DNA from: a virus
Direction: 5' to 3' (one strand)
IMG/VR virus record: IMGVR_UViG_3300021085_002355
Span: 1 to 40,754 of that record
DNA length: 40,754 nucleotides
In this document: piece by piece, positions 17,701 to 27,100 of the stretch
How the letters are laid out: every line of letters starts with the position of its first letter
Position numbering within the stretch: the stretch's first letter is position 1
The notes under the pieces: generated by a model
Told to the model about the DNA's origin: nothing
Database searches by the model: none
The model's input: only the letters and a program-made list of their open reading frames with translations
Position numbers and translations under genes: made by a program

Positions 17701-18369
17701 TTGCGCCTGACTCCAGCAGGTGAAATTTATTGTGGTTTTTCTAAAGTTTTTACCCGGTTCTATATCTTCAGATTCTATGCTTGTTAATCCAGGAGATGGA
17801 CGAAACTTATAATCAGGTTCTTCTATTTCGTGTCGTTTAGGTTCTTCGTTTTCTCCAGATGTTGTATATCCAAGTAATGTATTTGCTTCACCACCTCCAC
17901 CGTTTGTTCCATCCCCACGATCAAATCCGTATGTATCATGAAAGTTTCCGTTTCCTCCCAATACGAATCCATTCATTGTCTCTTTCGTGATTGGATTTTC
18001 CACAATGGCACTTGATACAACTCTTGCCCACGAAGTTTTTGGTCCTTTGTATGTATTATTATCCCAATCCACAAGTGCATCGGTATCTTGAGATTTAACT
18101 GCACTGTATCCACCATTTGCATAACGATTTCCATTTTTATCTTCACCAACTAAATCTCTTGCCGAAGAATTGGATGCTTCTCCTCCCGTAGTGTGTGTAT
18201 AATTTAAACCAAAATTTCTCCATCGATTTAAAAATTCTTCACGTACCCATTGACGTATATGATTTCGACACGGAAATTGTAAAGTGTTTGCTCGGGCCCA
18301 ATCCCGTTCCATAGCAAAATCAACTGGTTGATCATTTACATCTCCGTCTAAACTAATAGGACCCTTCAT
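14767..18369 (-). CDS. Large baseplate hub-like structural protein, 1200 aa
   Basis: Predicted virion protein of the central baseplate. Recognisable stretches are FTCWSQAQLDYLQPYFFQPG followed by MTMIVEWGW (about residues 220-260), a pattern I know from large baseplate proteins of non-T4 myoviruses. The C-terminus (about 1140-1196) has PGVDLSITLDGIEGLRLYD and GIFAITGVKHTIGDGDWSTT, which is like the final domain of gp27/late-control-D hub proteins, where a G-I-F-x-I-T-x-V-x-H-x-I motif precedes a W-x-T strand. The middle 800 residues are divergent, with a charged coiled-coil-like segment near 840-880. The length is roughly three times T4 gp27 (391), so extra domains or a hub fusion are likely. 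It begins at an ATG overlapping the stop of a 20-codon ORF. The exact T4 equivalent is uncertain. Confidence 0.75.
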   Translation of the reverse strand: MKGPISLDGDVNDQPVDFAMERDWARANTLQFPCRNHIRQWVREEFLNRWRNFGLNYTHTTGGEASNSSARDLVGEDKNGNRYANGGYSAVKSQDTDALVDWDNNTYKGPKTSWARVVSSAIVENPITKETMNGFVLGGNGNFHDTYGFDRGDGTNGGGGEANTLLGYTTSGENEEPKRHEIEEPDYKFRPSPGLTSIESEDIEPGKNFRKTTINFTCWSQAQLDYLQPYFFQPGMTMIVEWGWNTYPRDSLLDLSPDGYRKIHRIWNNEESIVSEDWKNNNEGPPPPAASTHLRKGLGNYGFAMGLITSFNYSIREDGGYDCTIQISCMSEVGQQILNQTGAKPKKESNKYIDIKTFINTTLRRSLMGKNDVGATINDGLDPEDQKIMESVTGSGGSVDLGAAEQEAYRIARGRYFTFNKYNSAKPFMAGKSNSNGGTYITVGYLIDIFNIFFRRVAEAGTRICQFSCYGNRCVAHPNIKSVDGSVLLIPNSVAPRWNKETYHGSTVSRINSDGSKKGGSGFSVLKKGENDHERGAYRETTQNFIDILKSMNPEGVSEARTLEEAMKESPRDDLHRILTVKSTSGYNLQHLARLGKDAEIKKELTWEEAEDTVKPFPDFHSDINEGNTMGYSGRIQDLYVSLDTITESFENGDNATAILLDIMKKVSTAGGNMWKFAVVGDDVNTSSNSVLGLVDQNFSGSEAVLNQKMDAWVFPSHRGDSIVREMDLSVEPSSEMASMIVFGNMDKKNGFFAKEDQDLILQGAENPYENYTKQIENIDDKPKNMEDPEKYIVAASSKYFGIENASESSWPVYPSTDKIKGSDGKPDTTIGKYDMVYYKDGKPIILRGGNRQELLDNIEKAKKEKAERTIRTGKNANIEKEKTAYASSSGGGDIKQPRTYQIQVDGDFVNKVGTKQGLEGSTNSKTFKGNLVFEANAGGGDTITKYPDRFPKYLIGKVIDYDDYDGFWTDDVFVESGQLEPEDKKYMIVSASVYPGSDKTEYPYLVHLQELKGEETGLNEGALQTYHATKKRHGNDDFEDKLPDRLKKHIKDNNLSTDYLDKQELLTYHGANGTDKDGFSKNMSVTRSSIKIHDDSYGTDKNDFEIQIELVDTDVSRMKKFCESDPNPHNNVINNMPLPGVDLSITLDGIEGLRLYDTFNCAGVPVKYFNNGIFAITGVKHTIGDGDWSTTIESHYYPG

Positions 18370-18428
18370 CTGTTGAGTGCCTTTCGTTGATATCTATTCA
18401 TATCCTCCGTGTTAATATTAGTGTCCAT
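18366..18428 (-). CDS. 20-codon mini-ORF bridging the gp53-like and hub-like genes
   Basis: The start ATG overlaps the preceding stop as TAATG, and its TGA stop overlaps the hub ATG as ATGA, so a ribosome could pass through all three frames without leaving the message. The peptide begins MDTNINTEDMNRYQ and is hydrophilic. It may be a translational-coupling leader or a genuine micro-protein. The perfect overlap at both ends is the main support. Confidence 0.4.
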   Translation of the reverse strand: MDTNINTEDMNRYQRKALNR

Positions 18429-18721
18429 TAAATTCCATTTATTCTGTTATACTCAGCTATTATCATATTTATATCACGTGGAATTCTAATTTGCGAGCCT
18501 AATTTAGCAAACATTGTTCCTTTGATATTATTTGCAGATGCTATAATCCACCAATAATTTGGATTTCCGTAGAATTTATGTGCTAAGTGGTCTAATCGGG
18601 TTTTCTCGACCATTAATACGAATGTATCAGAACTTTTTTTTCTAACGGTTGGTAAAATAGAAGTGGATACAATGGTATTTCCATCTTCGTCTGTTTTGGT
18701 TGGTATTGTTTTGTATCTCAT
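18428..18721 (-). CDS. 53: LysM-like baseplate wedge protein, gp53-like
   Basis: Encodes 97 residues. The core RLDHLAHKFYGNPNYWWIIA followed by NNI and a closing SQIRIP is the LysM-like pattern (D-x-L-A-x-K-x-Y-G-x-P-x-Y-W-W-x-I-x-x-A-N) found in gp53 of T4 and in small LysM baseplate proteins of other contractile phages, where it joins wedge to hub rather than binding peptidoglycan. T4 gp53 is 196 residues, so this is a minimal version. It is tightly packed, starting 2 bases after the stop of the 1806-residue gene. The function is inferred from motif and context. Confidence 0.75.
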   Translation of the reverse strand: MRYKTIPTKTDEDGNTIVSTSILPTVRKKSSDTFVLMVEKTRLDHLAHKFYGNPNYWWIIASANNIKGTMFAKLGSQIRIPRDINMIIAEYNRINGI

Positions 18722-18723
18722 AA

Positions 18724-21700
18724 TTAAAAATCTGATGATTCCTCTGCGTTTAATAAAGCAGTTTCTTCTTCAGTCAACCACCAACGTTTATGATATTTTA
18801 TCTTCAGATCGTAATCGTCTTTGTAACCATTTAAATTACGTTGTTGCGATGCCATTAGGTTGTCAGGAAGTGTTCTATCATTTACGTCATCTGGTCTATG
18901 ACCAGGTGGTGTTGTAACTGATCCCATTGATATACGAGTTTGTGCAATGTATAATACACCATTGTGAAATACTTTATTTGAAATTATTGCTCGTTCACCG
19001 GGACAATTTGCTAATTTAGGATCATTGACGTATTGGGATTTGTATGAATCGGTTGGATTCCACGTTGGTATGTATTTCATTGTTATATATGCTTCACGTT
19101 CATCTCCCGTAAGTGAGTTTCCTTTATTTAGTATGAATGTGTTTTCTTCAATATTTGCTACATCAGTTTCTTTTCCGTCAAAAACTACTTTCATACACAT
19201 TCCTGTATCCTCGTCGAAAATACTGTAATTGTATTGTGCAGTTGATACATCAATTCCTTTTTTACACGCAAGATACGTTGCCACTTCTTTTCTCCATAAT
19301 TTTTTAACATCATCTTTTTGTGTGCTAAATTTAGATGATTTAATTTTACACCACCTCGGGTCGGATAAAAATAACTCAACTGGTTTAGGAGCATCTTCAC
19401 ATCCCTCGTTTGATTGAGATGTAGGTGTTGCTGGAATTGAAGTACCATCTTTAATTTCTACCGTATGAGTTCCAACTTCTGATGATCTTATTACGACATT
19501 CTCAGAACGACCACCCGCAAAAGTAGATTTTGATTCTTCTGCGGTTACTGATATTTCATAAAGTCCATCTTCAAGTGCTAGTAAAGGTTTTGCTTCAGTT
19601 TTATCAGAATATTGAATTATTCCATAGTCTTCAACGGTAACCCATCCATATGATCTTGAAGAAGCACTTGCTTTTACTTTTCTTAATGTTACTTTGTATT
19701 TATTTGCTCCTGAAATTGGTGACCATTTCCATATTGGTTTTGAATTATCGGTGGGAGTTTGAGAATGTGGATTTGGTGCTCTCAATGGTTCATCTGGATC
19801 ATCAGCAGATTCTGCACCCTTTGCAGAACCATCTTCGTTTGGACCACATCCCATATTAAACTCACCTTTATATTTAGCAGGTTCATTTCCAATATATTCT
19901 CCGTTCAATCTAGTTGGATGGCCATCTTCTCCGTTTACTCCCAAACTTGTTAGTGTGTCTCCCGCATACATCCATTTCATTTGATTCTGCTCATATACAG
20001 TTACTGCTCCGTACTTATTAGTTGACCAAGATACTTTATCCGGATCAGCAGGATAAGTCAAATTACCCATATCTTCTTTTGCTACAATGTATGCCATTAC
20101 ATCACCGATCCACATTTTTATGTTTCGTTCAATTGCTTGTTTTATTCCATCGTCAACTTGACTTATTTCGTTTGAAAATGGATCAGCAACTTCAAATCCT
20201 ATCAATCTACCATGTGAATCTTTTTCTCCTTCACTACCTACCTTGTACGGACACTTTGGTGGTTTTGGTGGAACTACTCGTTTGTCAATTTTAACTTCAT
20301 GTATTCCTTTTGTTGACCAATCTGTTCCTGTTCCTGACTTATTTGGTGCACCTGCTTTTACTTCAATTGTATGTAATCCTGAACTCAATTTTATAGGTTT
20401 ATCTTTGTCATCAGTTGGTGTGTAAGAAGTTTTCTTTGTTACGACAGTTTTTCCTTTAAAATACACTTCGTACATTTCAGCACCTTTTACAGGATCCCAT
20501 GTCCAAGTTGGTGTTTTGTTAGGGGTTGGTGTATCAGTCGTTGGTTTTGGTTCGGGTACTATATTTTTAGGAGGTTCTGGATCATCATTCGAGTTACTTC
20601 CATCATCCACAAATTCAATTTTTTCAAGTACATGATCCTTTACCCAAGGAATAAAATGTAATTGCGATGATTTATTATCAAAATAATATCCAAGTTCAAG
20701 AGGTGCACTGTCATCTTTTTCTATTTCTTTATTAAATTTGATCAACTCTGCTTCTTTTTGTCTTATTTTATTTTCTAAAGATTCAACATCAGATTCTTCC
20801 ATTGCAGATTTATCAGCATTGGTCAATTTTCTATCACTTGCAAGATCACGATATTTTTCGTCTGCGTTCCTGATGTCATCATCCGTTGTTCCTTCTAATA
20901 TTATCAGATAGTTTTCAAGTTGAATTAATGTATATTTTTTATCAGTAATTAAATTCCACTTATCTGAGATAATTTGTTGCAAACGTGAATCTTGCATTCT
21001 ATTTGATATTTTTTCTTTTTGGAAGCGATTCCAGTTGCCGATTGGTTCATAATCTAATACACGTTTATTGGGATCACGAAGTTGAGCAGTTAAATTATTA
21101 ATTTTTAAAAGCTTTTGTTTAAGTCTTTCTATTTCTTGTTGTCGTAACCGAGTTTCATCACGATCTAATTTATCTGCTTTTTCCTGATCTGTGTTCATTT
21201 CTGTTCCAGTTCCACCTGCTCCTTGGAGTTCAGATGTCCTACCACCACCAAATGTTTCACCATTTAATGACCAAAACTGTTCAAATATGTAATCTGCGAT
21301 TTCATTCTCAATGTTTCTATCGGCAGCTAAACCTGATATTTTTTCCTTTGTTTTACTAACAAGTGCGTAAAATCCAAATTTTAATTCAGCATATTTTTTA
21401 CCCTCTCCGAGTTTTAATTGATCAGATACGTCGTTATTAACTTCATAATTTACATAGTCTGTTGTACCAGGATACACTTTATGACCTTTGATCATTTTGT
21501 CGCGATCTTCTTCATATGGAATGTAATATAACTCATCATTTTCTATTACAGTACCTTTGTGTTCTTTTCGTGTAAGGTCACCGTATTTTTTAAGGCCTCG
21601 TGTTCCTACATTACCAGGAGCAGAAAATGTATCGTTCATTCGTTTTGATACAAATTCCGCAAGAAGAGTTTTGACTTGATTTACATTATTATAGTTGTCG

Positions 21701-24144
21701 TTTGTAATTGCATTTTTATCATTATAGTCAAGTTTGATTCTGAATGGTTGGTTTACATCAACATAAATTACGGGTTGATAATGTCCAGCAAGTTCACGAA
21801 TTTCTTGAATATCGTCTTCGTCACAATCTATTTTAAAGTCAGGTTTCCATTCTTTAGATACCCTTTGTCCCGCATAAGTTTCAGGATTTCCATTATCATC
21901 AAATTCTATTACTATTGACTCGTTTTTGCTCAACACTCGTCTTATCTTTGACAACGGAGGATTTTCTTTAAAGTTTTGATCTTGGTAGATATACGGACCG
22001 TTTCCAATTTTTCCAAGTCCCATTTTATGTGCAAGAAAATCACTTACATCTTTTACCCAATATTCTAAATTTCGTTTTTTAAGTCTTGATAAGGTTGCTG
22101 GATCTTTTTTATCAACTTGTTCTTTTTCTGATTGTGTATGACCAATGAGTCTACCGTCATCATCTGTTTCACCCGCACCTCCGACTGGATATGGGCATTT
22201 TGGTGGCTGTATATCATCTTCTTCTTCTTTAGGTTCTTCTTCAAATGCTGATGTATAAACGCAGTCCATACCCTCGGGTACTTTTTTCCCGTTCACATGA
22301 GAAATACACTCTCCATCCCAGGTGCAAGTATTTCCTCCTCGTTCTTTTGCCATTGAATCGGCAAGTGAAAAATTACGGGTACCTGTATCTTCTTCTTCTG
22401 ATGGTACATTATCCGCATCACCTTGACCCATCATTTTTGCCATTTGATCACACGCACAATTTTTCCAATCTTCACGTTCACTTTTAATTCGTGATGCTTC
22501 TTTTGTTTTGAGATTTCCATTAGTGGAACTACGATAATATTTAGACGGAGGATATGTTGAACAGGCAGGATTATCAAATCCTTGAAATGGGTCGGGATCA
22601 GGTGCATTTAAATCCTCTTCCTCCGGAATATCAGGAACTTCTTCAATTTCTTGTTCTTTACGAGTTTCGTTAGCAGGATCAGGATGAATTAAGTTATAGT
22701 TAAAACCTTTACTTGGATCACCTTTATCATCTTCAATTTTTGTGTTTAGTGGCTCATCTTCACTTCTATAATGTCCAAAATGTCTGTTGTTTGTTTTTGG
22801 TAATCGTTTTTCAAGAAAATTAAATGATATAGAAAGTTGTGCCATATTTGGGTACTGACCCACCATAATGTTTTCATCGGCATTTGTTGTAACAGTTCCG
22901 TTTAAATAGTCATAGTTTTTTGACATATTCTCTTTATCAGATGTAAGTTCCCACGCAGCTTCAGGTGGAATCGTCAATGCAACAGATGTCATAACAACAG
23001 GTTGATCTACATACATATCACCTAAATTTAGTTTTAAAAATGGTGGTATTATATAATTGGAAATCTTTGGTGACGCAAGCAAAGTGTCATCTGATGTATA
23101 TCCGGCAGGCTTTGTTAGTCCAACCAAGTAATTAATTCGTTGCCACATTGGATGAAGTTCACTTAAACTAAAACACACAGTAGTAAAATCAAGAGACACC
23201 GTTCGGGTGAACCCACTGTATATCTGTACATTATCTGCACGACCTATATATCGTATTTGTTGCCACTCTGCATCCGATTGATCACTTACTGAGTTTATAT
23301 ACGATCTAAATGGTAGATATTTTTTATTTGCAATGTCGTGTAAAACAAACGGAATGAAGTCCCAATTTTTCCAAGTTTGAAACTCTGTTTTAAGTTTCGT
23401 TACATCATCATCAAGTGAATATAGTTTATTATGTGCGTCATACTTTATACTCGGACCTGAGGTGTAATCTGGAATTTTCTTCTTTGGTAAATACTTCGGA
23501 TTATTTTTATATCTATCTTCGTATCGTTTTGATGCGTTGTCTTCGTAGTCTGATTGTGATTTCCCACGACCTTTGGTAAGAAATGGTTTTACATTTTCAG
23601 ATTTATTTTGGGCATACGCATCAATTACTTCTTTTCGTTTAGTGTCGTTGACCATACCCACAGAATTTAATCCATTTCGTTTTAATGCAAACTCCATATC
23701 ACTTTTAAAAGTATCGTGTTGACCTTGTGTTTGATTTGCATATACGTTTTTTAATGGTTGTATAGTTTTGTCTGATTTGTCTTTTGTATTTGAACTTGGT
23801 GATAAATTAGGATATTTTGTAAGTCTTTGTACTTGTTCTGAATCAGTTATCTGACCACCTCCACGAGTTACGGTATTTCCATACCAATTTGTTATCATTT
23901 GGTCTTTTTCTTTATCATGATAATGTGACCAACGAGGTGTATCTTCCTGATTCGGTGGGGTCCAATAAATTGTACCGTTGTCAGTATATATTTTTTCGGT
24001 ATTCTTTGAAATAGACAATCTATCCGATGAATATCTAAATGGTGTATATTTGAAATTAGTTTTAGGTTTTGTTGAGTTACTACCACCCATACCAGTTACA
24101 CCTTTAACTGCTTCTTCTACAACCTTTTCTAATACTTTCTTCAT
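18724..24144 (-). CDS. 1806-aa tail-tube/baseplate protein (gp48/gp54-like) with Fn3-like and Cys modules
   Basis: Residues about 268-450 (IPFVLHDIANKKYLPFRSYI, IRYIGRADNVQIYSGFTRTV, HPMWQRINYLVGLTKP, IPPFLKLNLGDMY) match the pattern of gp48/gp54-type proteins that start tail-tube assembly on the baseplate. After a Cys- and Glu-rich linker come repeated modules: CPYPVGG...DGRLIG at about 650 and CPYKVGS...DGRLIG at about 1297, each followed by a helix with a W-x-x-DV core. A related third copy starts near 1580. Two Fn3-like domains lie at about 1205-1285 (TPTWTWDPVKGAEMYEVYF) and 1465-1562 (KPIWKWSPISGANKYKVTL). Coiled coils lie near 985-1025 and 1118-1150. T4 gp48 and gp54 are about 320-365 residues, so three quarters of this protein is added. 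It starts 5 bases after the tape measure stop. Confidence 0.78.
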   Translation of the reverse strand: MKKVLEKVVEEAVKGVTGMGGSNSTKPKTNFKYTPFRYSSDRLSISKNTEKIYTDNGTIYWTPPNQEDTPRWSHYHDKEKDQMITNWYGNTVTRGGGQITDSEQVQRLTKYPNLSPSSNTKDKSDKTIQPLKNVYANQTQGQHDTFKSDMEFALKRNGLNSVGMVNDTKRKEVIDAYAQNKSENVKPFLTKGRGKSQSDYEDNASKRYEDRYKNNPKYLPKKKIPDYTSGPSIKYDAHNKLYSLDDDVTKLKTEFQTWKNWDFIPFVLHDIANKKYLPFRSYINSVSDQSDAEWQQIRYIGRADNVQIYSGFTRTVSLDFTTVCFSLSELHPMWQRINYLVGLTKPAGYTSDDTLLASPKISNYIIPPFLKLNLGDMYVDQPVVMTSVALTIPPEAAWELTSDKENMSKNYDYLNGTVTTNADENIMVGQYPNMAQLSISFNFLEKRLPKTNNRHFGHYRSEDEPLNTKIEDDKGDPSKGFNYNLIHPDPANETRKEQEIEEVPDIPEEEDLNAPDPDPFQGFDNPACSTYPPSKYYRSSTNGNLKTKEASRIKSEREDWKNCACDQMAKMMGQGDADNVPSEEEDTGTRNFSLADSMAKERGGNTCTWDGECISHVNGKKVPEGMDCVYTSAFEEEPKEEEDDIQPPKCPYPVGGAGETDDDGRLIGHTQSEKEQVDKKDPATLSRLKKRNLEYWVKDVSDFLAHKMGLGKIGNGPYIYQDQNFKENPPLSKIRRVLSKNESIVIEFDDNGNPETYAGQRVSKEWKPDFKIDCDEDDIQEIRELAGHYQPVIYVDVNQPFRIKLDYNDKNAITNDNYNNVNQVKTLLAEFVSKRMNDTFSAPGNVGTRGLKKYGDLTRKEHKGTVIENDELYYIPYEEDRDKMIKGHKVYPGTTDYVNYEVNNDVSDQLKLGEGKKYAELKFGFYALVSKTKEKISGLAADRNIENEIADYIFEQFWSLNGETFGGGRTSELQGAGGTGTEMNTDQEKADKLDRDETRLRQQEIERLKQKLLKINNLTAQLRDPNKRVLDYEPIGNWNRFQKEKISNRMQDSRLQQIISDKWNLITDKKYTLIQLENYLIILEGTTDDDIRNADEKYRDLASDRKLTNADKSAMEESDVESLENKIRQKEAELIKFNKEIEKDDSAPLELGYYFDNKSSQLHFIPWVKDHVLEKIEFVDDGSNSNDDPEPPKNIVPEPKPTTDTPTPNKTPTWTWDPVKGAEMYEVYFKGKTVVTKKTSYTPTDDKDKPIKLSSGLHTIEVKAGAPNKSGTGTDWSTKGIHEVKIDKRVVPPKPPKCPYKVGSEGEKDSHGRLIGFEVADPFSNEISQVDDGIKQAIERNIKMWIGDVMAYIVAKEDMGNLTYPADPDKVSWSTNKYGAVTVYEQNQMKWMYAGDTLTSLGVNGEDGHPTRLNGEYIGNEPAKYKGEFNMGCGPNEDGSAKGAESADDPDEPLRAPNPHSQTPTDNSKPIWKWSPISGANKYKVTLRKVKASASSRSYGWVTVEDYGIIQYSDKTEAKPLLALEDGLYEISVTAEESKSTFAGGRSENVVIRSSEVGTHTVEIKDGTSIPATPTSQSNEGCEDAPKPVELFLSDPRWCKIKSSKFSTQKDDVKKLWRKEVATYLACKKGIDVSTAQYNYSIFDEDTGMCMKVVFDGKETDVANIEENTFILNKGNSLTGDEREAYITMKYIPTWNPTDSYKSQYVNDPKLANCPGERAIISNKVFHNGVLYIAQTRISMGSVTTPPGHRPDDVNDRTLPDNLMASQQRNLNGYKDDYDLKIKYHKRWWLTEEETALLNAEESSDF

Positions 24145-24149
24145 AACAA

Positions 24150-27100
24150 TTATTGATCATGTGCAGATGCTACTGCACGTGAAACTTTACGGCCGTCCAT
24201 GTTAACAGAAATGCCACCCTTTCTCATAAGTAGGATCAACTCATCTAATTTCTTTACTACTTTAGAACCATCTTCGGTTTTTTCTGATTCTACCGATGGT
24301 GTGTCTTTGCCCACTATCTTTGCAATTTCTTCTACGAAAATATTATGACCCTTGACACTTATTGTATCAAGTCCACTTAACTCTATGTTTGTTGAACTTT
24401 CTGGTTTATCTACATCAGAGAATACATCAAGTAAACTAAAATCGGGTATTAAATTGTTAGTAAAATCTGCAATTTTAGTAAGCATACTTGTTGGTGCAGT
24501 AGCAGTTTCTTGTAATTGAGCATTCATCGGTTCTACTTGACTTTGAATCGTAGGTTGGTTGGCACTTGGTTGTACTTGATTATTTATGGGTTCTACTTGA
24601 CTTTGAGTCTTGTTAACTACAAGTCTTTCTTCATCTGTCAATTGTTGTCTTCGTGACTCTAACAACTTATTTAAGGAATCATTTTCTAGGGTTGTGCCAT
24701 TGATGATTGCTTCGTCTAACATCTTAATTCTAGACCCGACATTATTTGCAAGTTTATCTGAAACATCTGTTACACTAACATTCGTGGTTTCTTCTACTTT
24801 TGTGAATCCATCTTCATCTTCATACATCCGTCTGTTCGTGTCTGTGTTTATACCTACAAGTTGACCTTCTGCGTAAAGTTTAGTTGGTAGTTCTTTCCTT
24901 AAAACTCCTGCCATGATTTGATCTAATAAACCGGTCGATTGTGCGACTTTTTCATATTGAATAGATGAAGTAAATTCATTTTCGGTGATTTTACCGTTAC
25001 TTGAATTTAAAGTGGAAGCATCTTTTGCAGACATTACTCCCATGTCACCTAAAATATTCTTCGTTACAGATTCATTGACACCAAGTGACCGTTTATATGT
25101 TTCCATTGAATGATCTTCATCTAAATTGAAGTATTCATTTTTAGCAAAATCAGAAAACTTTTGTTTTATAGAGTCAGGTATAAATTTGGTGTAAATACTA
25201 CCAACGACATCAACAATAGGTTGAACCATTTCATTTACTTTTTTAGCATCTTTTATTTTTTCATTTTTAAGAATACTTATTTCAGGTTTTTGCTCTGTTA
25301 CTATTTCAGGTGGAGGTGATGAAAATACATCTGCTAATGATGTAGTTCCAGTCTCGGTTACTTGTTGAACTTGAGTCTCGGCGATTGGGGTTGAAAATAC
25401 ATCTGCCAATGATGGACCAGGTGTTGCGAATGGATCACTCGGTGGCAAAGAGCCTCCTGCTACATCAACCACAGGTAAATCGGCCATTTCAGTCATCATA
25501 AGTTTAGGACCAATTGTACCTTCTATTATTTGTTGCTCGGATTTTCTTGCTGGTATTTTAATTGGAGTTTGAACTCCACCTAGATTTATGTTTTGTAAAC
25601 CACCGAGTTTATCAACATCAAGTTTTTCAATTACATCACACAACATATACAACTCACTTGTTATAGCACTTAATGCTTCAACTGCTGGATCCTGTATTCC
25701 TGCAAATGAATTAATTGCATCAACTACCTCAGATGTAAATGTTTTTAGTTTATTTACATTTTCTAAATTCAAAGTATTTGATATGTCCGATAAAGTTGTT
25801 AGTTTATTTACTATACTTAGATCACCTATGCTACTCAACTTACTCATACTTTCAATAAATTTTGGAAATGCAGCTCCCGTTTGTTTAAAGAATGTATTTA
25901 TTTTGCCGGCCTCACCATCATTTACATAATCAGCAAATTGCTCTACACCTTTACCAAGATCAATTAAGATGCTATCAAATCCTTCACTTGGAAGTGGTGC
26001 TTGGGCAAATGCTTTTAAGAATGGAATCATTCCTTGTTGTATTGTTACGAGATGTGGTAATATTGTTAAGTCGGTGGGTGCGAGTTCATCAAAGAATTGA
26101 AAAATTCCATCTCCCACATTGTTCATGATTGAGTGTACGTCTTCTGAAATTGATGACAATGGAATTGTTGCAAAGTTAGTTATAAACGGAGTTATTCCTG
26201 CGTTTATTTCTACCAAGTTAGGTAATATTGTTAAGTCAGTGGGTGCGAGTTCATCAAAGAACTGATAGATACCGTCACCTAAATCATTCATAATAGAACT
26301 TATGTCTTCTGAAATTGATGATAATGGAAGTTCAGAGAAGTCTGTTATGAATGGAATCATGCTAACTCCAATCTCAGGTAATATCTTTATTTTTGATGTA
26401 TTTACTTCGTCCATTGCATTAAAAAATTCATCTAATCCGTCAGCAACTTTTACTAAATTCTTAGAATCACTTGTTTTTATTTTAGGTAACGAACGAGATA
26501 ATCCATTTAATAATTTGGTTAAACCTCCCGATATTCTTTCTATAGAAGCAATTGTAGTTGGTTGTACACTTTCAAAAACATTAAAGAAATCACCCAACCC
26601 ATCACTAACCATTTCAATTTTGTCTTCAAAATCATCGGTTACATTGTTTAAAAATCCACCCAAATTTAAATTACTAAGCATTTCAAATGATTCTACATTT
26701 ATGTCAACTGAACCTAATTTAGCAATTAAATCGATTACCTTGTCAACAGGTGATTCTTGGTCTTGACCCAACAACCCACCTATAAAACCAGTTAAACCTC
26801 CACCAGTTGCTCTGGCTGCTCCAGCACCAAATGTAATTAAAGCATCTCCAAATACTTTCAACGCTTCAGCTGCACGTGTTAGTACAGTTTCCATGTTGGA
26901 CATTTTTTCAAATGATGTTAATAATAAATCTAAACCATCAGAAACTCCAACAATAGATTGTGCTTGATTAGCAAAATCAAGTATTTTTTGCAAAGGACTT
27001 TTATTAAGTTCTTTGGTATCACCTGCACCCAAAACCGAAGCGATTTTGTTGCCAAATGCTCCAGCTGCATTGGAAGCACCTTCTAAAACTTTGCCTCCTG

